From the NCBI RefSeq assembly GCF_022201045.2, contig NC_068563.1, forward strand, positions 1,798,001 to 1,862,000: 64,000 nucleotides of DNA, written 5' to 3'. Position numbers and translations under genes: made by a program. This DNA is from Citrus sinensis (lineage: Eukaryota > Streptophyta > Magnoliopsida > Sapindales > Rutaceae). Under the pieces are notes generated by a model. It was given only the letters and a program-made list of their open reading frames with translations, was not told the DNA's origin and searched no databases. This document shows, in pieces, positions 47,490 to 58,000 of this stretch (within the stretch, counting starts at the first letter, position 1; each line of letters opens with the position of its first letter).

Positions 47490-48080
47490 AGGTTTGACAA
47501 AATAGTACGGGTCAACCTAGCTGATCTAAGATCTAGCCCAGCCCCATGGACCTAGAATTTGAGTCTAAATTTTGTAGGTCAATCACAGACTGAGCGTAGG
47601 TTGGACTTAACCAATGAAGCCCAGGCTTAGGCCCAACCCACATATTATTATTTTTTAAATTTAAAATTAGATTAACATATTAAAACTTAAAAAATAAAAA
47701 ATAAAAAAAATCTTAGCATTTGCGCATTGGTACTTGTGCATTGTGGTTTATCAGAACTTATGACGTTAGTATTTGCTAGTGTGTTATTGGAATATGATGT
47801 TAATTATATTGTTTCGGTAGCTTTTAGGAGCAGTGCTATGTTGAACATTAGAAATTGTATATTACACATGTAAGGTTTTCACATTTAATTTTTAAGGGAG
47901 GTTATATAATTTTTCTTCTAAAATAAATATTGAAATAATAAAACAATAAAAAATTTGAAAGCCCAACCCCTTCCAAGGTCTGACCCATTGGACAAGCCTA
48001 TAGAGGATTAGACCTATACCATAAAACATGGGCTTGGCCGAGGCCCTTACCAAGCCTACCCATTTGCCAGTCTTACAAAG
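47490..48080. mobile_element. Probable hAT-like element, boundaries uncertain
   Basis: GC-rich ends, with GGTTTGACAAAATAGTACGG at the left and the complement of GACTGGCAAATGGGTAGG at the right, plus CCCAACCC / AGGCCC subterminal motifs around an AT-rich core. Target duplication not found. Confidence 0.4.
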
Positions 48081-48155
48081 TAAAAAAACTGCATAGGACA
48101 AAATTTTTTTTTGGGTTGACGAAAAGGACCGCAGAGAAGATAGAAAATAGTATTA

Positions 48156-49732
48156 TGAGCTCGTTTGGAATTATTTTTTAGAGGATTAAAAGTGATTTTA
48201 AAAAGATAAAAGTTAATTTTTGGTATTTGATAAATTTTTTTAGAAATTATTTTTTTGCAAAATCACCCCATCTTACAACAGATTTTAAAAGAATAAAAGG
48301 AGTAACTTTTCAAAATCCGTTTTTGAGAATTAATTTTATACTTAATACAATTTAATATATATCCTCTTACATATTATAAAATAAAAAATTATTCATATTA
48401 ATTAGTAAATAAAATCATTAACTTTAAAGATAATATTTTTATTACCAATTATATTAAGATAACAAAATAAAAAATTAAATGAATAATATAAAAAATTATT
48501 TTTATTATCAATTATTATATATACACAATAAAAAAATATTTTATGTACATGTGTTATAAATGTGTAAATAAATTTTATTCAATTCTAATTAAGTCATTTA
48601 TATTCATATAGCGGTTTAATAATAATATTTACCAAATACATGCTACTGCTTTTAAAACTTAACATTTTTAAGGACAAATTTTACCAAACATATAACTAAA
48701 GATGGCCAACTGGCCGTGCCGGCAAAACACGACCCATCAAGTTGGTGGGCCGTGCCGCGCCCAAATTTTTTTTATAAGGGTCTGGCACAACCAACGACAC
48801 AAGCCCACTCGTGTGTGTGCTCGGGCCGTGTCCAAAAAAGGCCTATCAACATTTTCTTTTTTCCCCTCAAGCTCACATGCTCAACATGCTTAAAAAAGTC
48901 CACGTGCTTGTCTTGCGTTTTTAAGCTCGACTTTTTTAAGCTTATTAGCATAATAATAATAACAACAGCAACAATAATTTTTATTCAGAGAGCAATTAAC
49001 ATTTTATTATTAGTTTATCATAATTTCACAACTATATATTCAATTTCACTTTAATTTATCATAAAAATATATTTCGTTCATAAATTTATTTTTTTGTGTT
49101 CAAATATGAAAAATATTTTATTCACAAATGAAATATATCTTTATTAACTAAGTTATGATTTCACAAATGAAATATTAATGTCGTAAAATTTTTTTATTTA
49201 TTATTTATAAAATCATGATATTTATAATTTTATTTATTAATATCATGATATTTATTTATTTAATAAATTATAAATATAAAACAATTAGAATATTTATTTA
49301 AACTAAGACTTAAATTAATTTTTAAAAGCTTGTGCTAAAAAAATTAAAAATTTTAATTTCAAGATATTTGTAAAATCAAAACATTTTATATTTATTTTTC
49401 ACTAAAAAAAATTATTTTGATATATTTTGGCTCACATGCTATTGATGGCTCACGGGTCGCACTAGCCCACCAATGAAGTGTGTTTATTACGTGTGTGTTG
49501 TGCTTTGCCCCATCTTTAATCGTGTTGTGCTTTTAAGGCTCGCATGCCTAAAATTCTAAGCTCGGGCCACATGCGTGCCGCGTGCCCTACTGAAACGTGC
49601 TCGTGCCGTGCAGCATGCTGCCTGGCCCATTGGCTATTTTTATATCTAACTGGTTCTCTTCATAGTCAATTATCTCTATAGAACAGCTAACAATAATTGT
49701 TTTAAAAGGTACAACATTACTAAACTGGCCCT
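48156..49732. mobile_element. Possible Tourist-like element split by a hAT-like insertion
   Basis: The left end GCTCGTTTGGAATTATTTTT and the complement of a right end near 49732 (AGGGCCAGTTTAGTAATG) look like the paired termini of one element, with 48698-49643 inside it. Tentative. Confidence 0.35.
48698..49643. mobile_element. hAT-like non-autonomous element, ~946 bp
   Basis: Near-perfect 8-bp duplication ATATAACT / ATCTAACT (48690-48697, 49644-49651). GC-rich termini (GATGGCCAACTGGCCGTGCC; the right end complement has AGCCAATGGGCCAGGCAGC) bound an AT-rich core. The 112-codon and 63-codon ORFs at its left end consist of the subterminal repeats and are not called genes. Confidence 0.65.
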
Positions 49733-50366
49733 ATACCTTAAGGTAAATATGTGATATTAATTAGAAGGAGCTCCTCATTAAATAATGTCAACTTTGTTTT
49801 TTGTTGTTTTTTTAATCTATATATGTTGCCAAAATTTGATAGGAAAAATATCTCACATAAGTTGAAATTAGTCAATGAACTAAGAATGTAAATGAGAGGT
49901 AGCCCTAATCAACTCTTGAGTTAGCTTTTAAATTAAGTAAACAAATAATAAAAATCTCTAAAAAGAATATTAAAAACTCTTTAAAAAAAGCAAAATAATA
50001 AAAGGAATTGGCAATTTGAATCATAATATTAATTATGTTTTGAGGATTTCTATTAGCTTTGCATCTAATGTTGTGTGTCTACACTCATATTAATAAAGAA
50101 AAACCTCTTTATTGCATTCTAATTTTATAATTTTTTTTAGTTTAATCTAGTTTAATATTTTTTTTTTCATTGGCTTGCTTAATAGTATTTTTCTTGTTTT
50201 AGGAGAAGCTGATCGGTGGTCATTAACTTTTGAACTCGAGATTAAGTTAAGCTACTTGTCCTCAAATAAAAATTCTCTAGAACAAGTAAAAATTAGGCTA
50301 CTTATTCCTTAAATATAAATACTCCTTATATTAACCTTTATAATTTTGAAATATTTGCCAAGCAGC
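49733..50366. other. Intergenic
   Basis: AT-rich. From about 50190 (TTTTAGGAGAAGCTGATCGG) it matches both flanks of the copia element (33461-33472 joined to 39842 onward) and is its empty site. Confidence 0.6.
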
Positions 50367-50450
50367 AGGTCACCGGCCATCTATGATCATCAAAAAAACT
50401 CAACACACTATCAGCTCCCAAATTTCCTTTAGACTCCATTTTTAACACTT
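50367..50450 (+). promoter_or_regulatory. RSK-cluster upstream block J
   Basis: CAGGTCACCGGCCATCTATG, AACTCAACACACTATCAGCT and TTTAGACTCCATTTTTAACA, the duplicate of block G. Confidence 0.6.
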
Positions 50451-50683
50451 CATACTTCTTCTTTCTATTTTTTTTTTTATTACATGAAACTATTGCTCAA
50501 GAGTACAATTCATATTACATGATATTACAACTGATATTTACTTCTTCTTTCTATTAGTTATATAAAAATACACCGTTCACCTCTCTTCTTCAACTCAAAA
50601 TTCGAATTGCAAGTTCTTGCATTCCCTCTCTTCCGTTAATTTATAGTCTATTTGACAAAAAAAAATTAATTATAGGTGAAAAT

Positions 50684-51146
50684 ATGAGAAACAAAGCAAA
50701 CATGCAAAGCAAGTTCAAGCACTACATGGAAAAACCCAGAAAGATTTTACACAAGGCCAGAGACTTCTTTGTGAAGAGCATGGAGGCTTCACATGGAGGA
50801 TTGTGCAAATATAATCAGTTATAGTGGCGTGATGACCTGCCCCGGGGTACAAGTATCGAATTTACTGAGGAGTTTTATCGTCAATTAATCGAATTCAAGG
50901 AGCGAGGAAAAATTTAGAGAAGCTTCAGCCGCAGTCAATAATAAAATAAGAAATGAGGAGGACTTGAATTATGTGACGGAAAAAGAGTTGGAACGACAAA
51001 AGTTGGAGAATAGGTCAATGAAGAGAAGCTACAGCAGTGTTGAATTGGGAGAAATTGGAACTATTGATGAGGACAAGCCTTGTTATTTTGAAGACGATAT
51101 GATTTATGCTGGAAGCAGAAGTTGTGCTCTCGGGAGAAATTTTTAG
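50684..51146 (+). pseudogene. RSK family member J, frameshifted duplicate of G
   Basis: The ATG at 50684 opens MRNKANMQSKFKHYMEKP, then RKILHKARDFFVKSM. A 13-bp insertion (GCTTCACATGGAG, partly repeating CATGGAG) at about 50790 shifts the frame into a stop. Further differences spoil the middle (a TAG at about 50822 and TAATCG where G has TACTCG). The C-terminal third (ENRSMKRSYSSVELGEIGTI to ALGRNF, 50964-51146) remains open and ends at the same TAG as G. Confidence 0.85.
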
Positions 51147-52220
51147 TATTGCTGTCATACATTGGTGAATTGAGATTGATTGTGATTTTGAGGAATATTT
51201 GAATTGATTCTCTAAATAAGAATCCATTAATTGGTTTAGTTACGTTTCTGATTGGAAATGAAATATAAGGTGTACGAATGAATTTTAATTTTGAATTGTA
51301 GAAGCCGAAATATGCAGTCCATGAATTTTAATTTGCTTTGTTAACGTGTAGCATTTGAGACCAAATTTTTTAGCAGAACTTTAATTCTTAGGGACCCAAT
51401 AAGCCTCAACATATACTGCCCCCATGCTTCACTTGTTGCTTTTGGTAACTACGAAAGGGAATATTGATAGCTACATAATTTCTAATACATTAAGACATGG
51501 TTTTATTTGTCCTTGACCAAACAAGTTAGTCCCTGTCCCCTATTAAATTGACCAACCTACCAATAGAGTACTGAATCTAAATTTTGATCATCACAATATA
51601 TAGTGAAAAAAGAATATTTCGGTAATTTACTATAGGAGTTGGGAGTCTATTTGATCAATCAAAAAACATTTTCTTAAATACTTGAGAAATCATTAGAAAA
51701 AAAAAGGCCCTAGTTATTTACAGTTTTCATGGACTAGTTGTTATGCCGAAATATCCACTCCATTATCTATTATATGAGAAGATTAACTTATAAAATGTAT
51801 GTATTAGAAGCTCCCAAAACTTAATTAGCTCGGTCTCAGGAGTCGGGAACCGGCAATAAGACAGGCATGAGGCAAATAGCGAAGATCAAACAAAGATGAA
51901 GCCCAAAACACTAAGCTCCAAAGTTTCACTCATCGTAGCTTTAAAAAACAATGTTAATAATAATAATCCTCTCATCGTCTTCTTGTTACCATCATAAGAC
52001 CTGTTCAATGCTAACCATATGAAAACTAATAACTCTCCTTTTCCTGGTGTCAGTTCTTTTATTCTCTTGTTCGTATTCATTTCTTAATTCAATTTTATAA
52101 TGCTTTTAGACTTGTCTTCATGTAAGTTACCATAGCCTTCTTGCCGTCCAAAATTGCAGCCCAAATTTGCCTTAGATGCTACCGTTACCCAAAATGAAAT
52201 CAAAATAGGAGCCAGCGCAG
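51147..52220. other. Intergenic between RSK J and I
   Basis: Aligned with 40722-41950 minus the SINE. No gene. Confidence 0.6.
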
Positions 52221-52230
52221 TATAAATTTA
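52221..52230 (+). promoter_or_regulatory. Putative TATA box of RSK gene I
   Basis: TATAAATTTA, about 100 bp upstream of the ancestral ATG at 52326; conserved upstream of pseudogene H. Confidence 0.5.
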
Positions 52231-52367
52231 CAGAATCATTGATTTCTTAAGCCATGTATTGCTTCACACTTTTTAGAATCCAATTTCTTCAATCTCAAAT
52301 TGTCCCAGTTAATTAATTATTGACCATGAAAAGCAAGGAAAAAAAGAAAACCACATTCATGTAAATT

Positions 52368-52772
52368 ATGTCATCACCTGTCTTGCTTCTAAGGAATGCT
52401 AGGGATTCTTACATCAACAGCTTCAATGGCTGTGCCAATGACGTTGGACGAGGCGGCGCGGTGGTCTGTCCGGTTCCACATGTTTCCCATGTGCCCAAGA
52501 ATTTCAGTTATGGCAGCTCCAAGTCAAGGGATGACGAAAAGCTTAGAGAGATGTTAAGACAGGCGACGTGTAAGCGGATTATTGGCCGGGAGGTGGGGCT
52601 GAATCTACAGCGGCAAACGGAGGTGATTGAGGCTACTACTATGCGAAAGAGTTACAGTGTTGGCGTTGGAAAGATAGGGAGAATTGATGAAGATAAGCCT
52701 TGTTCCTTTGAGGAGAATTTGTTGTACCCAAGGAGCAAAAGCCATGCCATTGGAAATGTTCTGCATCGTTAA
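52368..52772 (+). CDS. RSK family member I, N-terminally truncated, 134 aa
   Basis: The ancestral start is the ATG at 52326 (MKSKEKKKTTFM), but TAA at 52362-52364 ends it; pseudogene H has CAA at the same place. The next codon but one is an in-frame ATG (52368) giving MSSPVLLLRNARDSYINSFN and an uninterrupted frame: VPKNFSYGSSKSRDDEKL, REMLRQATCKR, RKSYSVGVGKIGRIDEDKPC and YPRSKSHAIGNVLHR. So the basic N-terminal peptide is lost while the KARD-like and C-terminal blocks survive. It could be a functional truncated protein, or a pseudogene at an early stage; translation would also need to bypass the upstream short frame. Confidence 0.65.
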   Translation: MSSPVLLLRNARDSYINSFNGCANDVGRGGAVVCPVPHVSHVPKNFSYGSSKSRDDEKLREMLRQATCKRIIGREVGLNLQRQTEVIEATTMRKSYSVGVGKIGRIDEDKPCSFEENLLYPRSKSHAIGNVLHR

Positions 52773-53570
52773 TTAGTTAGTGAAATACTACTACATTTAA
52801 TATGCTAGTTACAGTTGAGATTAAGGGTAAAATTGCTTCATTGTTTGTGTATTAATACATTAGATATAAAAATGTCACTCATTTGGTGATGTTCGTTATG
52901 AATCTTTGAACTTTTCAAAGTGAAACAAGTTCCAAAATTTAGGCCAATTCCCTTAATTGGTTATTGCAATTTTTACAATCAATCAAAATTATTAAATTTA
53001 TGCTGATTGGATCATTTCTGTTTCATTTTCAATCACTTGTTTAAATTAAACCTTTCGATCGTGGTGGCCATCAAGGGTATAAAACGTAATATGTTGCAGA
53101 ATCCAAATGTTTTCAATCCATAGAAACACTTGTGGAAGTTTATCAGACATTACTATTATTAACATTTAAATCACTTATTAGTTAAAACTATTAACAATTA
53201 CGATCGATGTTGATATATTGTATAATAACTAATAGTAATCCCTCGAATTAGTTTAGTCTTCCTTGTTACCCTGCCTCTCAAACGTTGCATACTTGTTCAG
53301 TTATCTTAATGTACGTGGTAGATTTGGAGGCATGCATGGATCGCTTTTGGATGGCTCAATTCAAAAGAATCTTGAAGTTAATTTTATTTTTCAAAATTGT
53401 CACATACATACAATTTGAAACTTATTAAAAGCCTAAATACATATAATTTATGGTACAATTTAGAGGTTTGTCAAAGTATTAATTCAGTAATCTATACTCC
53501 CACAAAAATATAGTTGGAGATATATTTTGATAAAATCAATAGAAATTGGAATCCAAACTCTTATGGTGTG
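52773..53570. other. Intergenic downstream of RSK gene I
   Basis: Aligned with 42474-43250. No gene. Confidence 0.55.
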
Positions 53571-53573
53571 TTT

Positions 53574-54267
53574 ACTTGAGGGTTTAGGGAATGAGAATGA
53601 AACTTATGTTTACTTGACAAAATGTAATTTGGGAATGAGAATAAAATATGTGGGTCCCACACAATTTGAGAATAATGAATGAGAATTTCATTCCTATGGG
53701 GGGTTGTGAATAAAAATGAGGGAATGAGAATGAAATTCATTTTTACTTTTGTATCTCTCTAATTTTTTCATATTTCCTGAATTATCCTCGTTCAAATCAC
53801 AATTAATTTTATTATTTTAAATGTCATTATTATTATTAACTATATTATTTTAGTTATTATTATTATTTTTATTATTTTAGTTATTATTAATTATTGTTAT
53901 TAAATTTATTAATATTATCATTATTAACATTTATTATTATTATTTTTATTAATATTATCATTATTAACATTTATTATTTTAATTAATATTATCATTATTA
54001 ACATTTATTATTTTGATTAATATATTTTTTATAATAATATTTATACATGTATCTAGTTAATGAAAATTATATTATTTAATACTATAGATATTTTGGTAAA
54101 TTAATTCTCATTTACATTCTTCATTCCCATTTATTTTGTAGGTAAATATATTAGTGACATTTCAGCATATTTCCATTCTCATTTATTTTTACCAAATAAA
54201 TATTAAAATCTCATTTTCATTTTAATACATTTCCATTCTCGACTCATTCTATGAATTAAACGCCCCA
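53574..54267. mobile_element. Tourist-like (PIF/Harbinger) element, 694 bp
   Basis: TTA duplication (53571-53573, 54268-54270). Left end TGGTGTGTTTACTTGAGGG; complement of the right end TGGGGCGTTTAATTCATAG. GGGAATGAGAATGAAA-type subterminal motifs appear in inverted orientation at the other end. It interrupts the segmental duplication: the paralogous sequence near 43265-43330 has no insert. Confidence 0.8.
53906..54022. repeat. ~37-bp minisatellite, three copies
   Basis: The unit ATTAATATTATCATTATTAA plus CATTTATTATT is repeated three times inside the Tourist-like element. Confidence 0.85.
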
Positions 54268-54270
54268 TTA

Positions 54271-54643
54271 ATATTGAAGGACGTGTGTTACCGCCGGTCC
54301 AAAAGGCCTAATGGCCAATGATAGTTCGGGGGTATTTTGTGGTAAATAAAAACTAATAGAGGTCAAAATAAAAATTCGTTATCATTGAGTCTTGATGTGT
54401 GGTAAAAAAAAAGAAGTACAGCTTTGGGGCAGGGGGTAGGTAGCGTGTGTGATCCAAATCTTAGCAGGCACACTGGCACAGCCTTTCCATATTTTAAATG
54501 TATGTCTGAATAATGCCGTACCTTCCTGGTTCCTTTATCTATCGTCAAGACATTGTGTTATGGATCGCAATTCCATTAACACTGTTCTCCTCTCAATTAT
54601 TGAGCGTAGCTAAACCTGAAAGTGGATCTTCAAATCATTGAGC
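54271..54643. other. Intergenic / promoter region of the first SCPL gene
   Basis: The end of the segmental duplication (to about 54340) followed by the SCPL upstream region. AATGCCGTACCTTCCTGG at about 54511 has a counterpart AATGCCGTACCTTTCTCAG upstream of the second SCPL gene, so the promoters are duplicates. No clear TATA box. Confidence 0.55.
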
Positions 54644-55034
54644 ATGGCAGCATTGCAATTATTTATTCTCTTTGTGGCCCTTAATGTGGTCCTCAGTTCA
54701 TCACGGCAAATCATCACGACCCTGCCGGGCTTTGATGGTGATCTTCCCTTCAAACTCGAAACTGGGTATGTTCTATTTTGTTTTATTTTTCCTTTCTTGA
54801 CATACTTATTAGCTGAATTAATTTCCCCAGAAAGAAAAAAAAACAAGTTATTAATTACTTTTAGGTATATTGGGGTGGGAGAGAATGATAATGTGCAGCT
54901 GTTTTACTACTTCATTGAATCCGAGCGGAGTCCTGAAGATGACCCTCTTGTGCTTTGGCTCTCCGGAGGCCCTGGTTGCTCTGGATTTTGGGCCCTTGCG
55001 TATCAACTTGGTATATTTTTTTATTCCTGAAATG

Positions 55035-55072
<38 letters not shown>

Positions 55073-58000
55073 TTTTATTTTTTTGGTTTCCAATCTCCTT
55101 TTTTTCGTAGAGAGTGGGGTCCAAATCTTACGTTATATGCAACACCTCACGAGATTTAAGAGTAAAACCAAATAGCACCCACATCATATATATTTGTTGA
55201 AGTATGCATCGACGGCTCTTCCTCTAGACAACTTAGGCGATTGTTTAGAGCTCTACTATAGAGAATTGGCTGACGATTTAAAAAATATGGAGAGAGAGAG
55301 AGCCCAAATATGGTGATTAAAACGTCTACACAGTAGAGGCTAGTGGTAAAAATAGTGCATGAAAGTTATAACTAGATGTCATTCTTAGGTTAAAAAGAAG
55401 AAATATTTTTAAGGTTATGTATCATATTTAAGGAAAAAAGACAAAAATATTCCTTTTGTACTAGATTTATTATTTCTCATAAACACTTGATGTGTCCAAC
55501 TTGACACTTGATTTCTAAACTCTTCTAATTTAGTAGATTATTCCAAATGGTGTCTTTATATTACATATGGCAAAAAAGCTCGGGCCGACCCTTCCCATTC
55601 CCATAAGCTTTGGCTTGGGCCTCTACATGAAGGGTCTAGACAAGGGCTTAAGGGAAAAATGCCTAAGCTAGGCCCAAACCCTCTATTTTTATAAAAAATA
55701 AATAAATAAGTTATATATTAGAATAATAAATTAAAAATTAAAAAATAATGAAAAAAAGCTTAAATCCCTAATTTATATATCAATAATGAATCAAAAAACC
55801 CAAATTATAAATTATACTATCTTTTGCGCTTAATTAATTAAAAGAGTGCTTAAATTAGAGAATCCAGTATTAAAAAAATTAAATCTCTAAATTTTTATTT
55901 GTTTTTTTCTTTATTTATTATTTTATTTTAAAATATTCATTTTCTATAATTCATTGTTGATTATAATAACTTGTTCATTATTAACTCATTTTCAAATTTA
56001 CAACAGTTTAAAAAAAGTAAAAAAATAAGTGAAAGTCCAAGCCTAGCCCGAGCCTGGCCCTTAAACTTCCCCTCTAATAGGCTTAGGCCGGACTTTTTCG
56101 CCATCCATAGTTTATATTGCTCTTAAGTATTATACCAATTTTATTCTTTTAATTATCTACGTGTCCTTCATTTTTTGGTTCAAAAATATCGTATTAAATT
56201 TACCTTCAAACAGGAATCAATGGTTGTGGCACAAGGCATTAGTTATAGTAAATGATAGAGTTGGGCTACCGGAAGAAACAATGAATTAAAAAACAATAGC
56301 TATTGGTTGCAGATACTTAGTATAATAAGTTATAATAACACGTCAGTATTTTAATTTTTTTAATTAATAGAACAATATGTGAGTTGGTTGAAAACATTGA
56401 TTATAAGTCTTACATCCAGGTTAAAATAGAAAAAAAGAAGTATTTAAGCACGTTGACATTTTTAATGAGACATTATTAGCGGGATATTAGGAACGTCATC
56501 GGGATTTTAATGGATTTTAAAATAGTAAATTACATGAGGAGTTTTATCATTATCCTTTCTTAATATTCTTGATGGTATGTCCTTTGTAGGTCCATTGTCA
56601 TTTGACTACGAAAATTCTAGAGAAAATTCCCCAAAGTTGTTGTTGAATCCATACTCATGGACAAAGGTGAGACATTAATTAGAAAATTCTTTTACAAACT
56701 TTGTGTTTTAATAATAACAATAATAAATTTGGAATTGTATTAGAGATCTCATTGGGAGTTGCATGTAAATTATTATCCAGGTTGCCAGTATTATATTCAT
56801 AGATGCACCAGCTGGCACCGGATTCTCATATGTCAAAAATTGGCAAGGATTCGTTATGAATGATACACTTTCAGCAGTGCAAACGTATTTTTTTCTAAGA
56901 AAGGTGAGTAAAAATTGAGGCAGTGTGCGTCTTACTGCATAATAAAATCACTAACAATTAATTTATTATAAGTTGATGACCATTTGTAAGAATATTAGCT
57001 TTAAACTAAAAGTTAATATTTTAGCTGTTGTGCTTTATTAATTAAGTGGAAGTCCAAGTAGTGCAAACATATATACCTTAAATCATGCATCAATTGAGTC
57101 TATTGGTTTTCAAAATTAATGCATTATGCATGCTAACCAATCTTTTTAATTTGTATATGAATGATGGATTAGTGGCTTATAGCTCATCCCAGTTTCCTCG
57201 CGAATCCACTCTATATTTTTGGCGAGTCCTATTCTGGCAAAGTCCTTCCAATCGTTGTTCAAAAAATTTCTGACGGTAATTTTTTTTTTCCCCTTCTTCC
57301 ATCTTAGAATTTAGTTACTCTGCATGCAGTGAAACAGAATCAAACATTTGCCAAATTCACTTGCAGAATATAATGGCATTGATTATTACCATATTTATCA
57401 CAATTATCATTATTTAGTGGCTGATACTTTGTTGCAGGTATTGATCTCGGAGATGAGCCTAGAATGAATCTCAAAGTAGGTCACCTAGAATCGGATATCA
57501 CATAAATTTTGATTTATTTCATTCTCAGTTTTTTACATGACTATTGAATCTTAACAATTTTGATAATGGACACAGGGATATGTGCTTGGCAACCCAGTAA
57601 CAGATGAGGCTTCAGACATGAATTTTAGACCACAATTCGCATATATGAAGGGACTCATCACCCATGAAATCTACGAGGTGACTTCTTTAATCGTATATAT
57701 TTTTCAAATTAATATTTTGTGTCTAGATATAAAATCCTTTCTCTAATGTAGGTGTCTTCATTTTTTCCCATGCGGATATACTATTAAGTCATATACTTTA
57801 ATAGAGTACTATTAATTTTTAAGTTAATAAGATAAATTTTTTTAAAGTTTATTATCTAATAAATTTATTAAATTATTAATTTTTCATTTGACCCAAGCCA
57901 AGACTAACAAAAACTATCTTTTAATTGAAATTATCAATTTATCAAGTATTAATTTAACCAGGTTCCATTGTATATGTAAAACATAGATTTAGCTAGTTAC

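Larger units (their letters stand above)
43376..54340. repeat. Segmental duplication, right copy (RSK genes F, J, I)
   Basis: Partner of 29900-43370. Insertions private to this copy are the elements 43636-44347, 46327-46603 and 53574-54267 and the 47.3-50.2 kb block. Confidence 0.85.

Noticed and set aside
48702..49054. Two overlapping ORFs of 63 and 112 codons
   Set aside because: They lie in the subterminal repeats of a hAT-like element and continue into AT-rich low-complexity sequence.
53800..54022. A CRISPR-like or satellite array
   Set aside because: A three-copy AT-rich minisatellite without spacers, within a transposon in a plant genome.
54851..55124. ORFs with alternating Tyr-Ile stretches on both strands
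   Set aside because: Translation of the AT microsatellite plus the neighbouring SCPL exon 2 in other frames.
57085..57273. 62-codon ORF across SCPL exon 5
   Set aside because: Wrong frame; the acceptor at 57171-57172 opens the frame [20 protein letters not shown], which contains the catalytic Ser motif.
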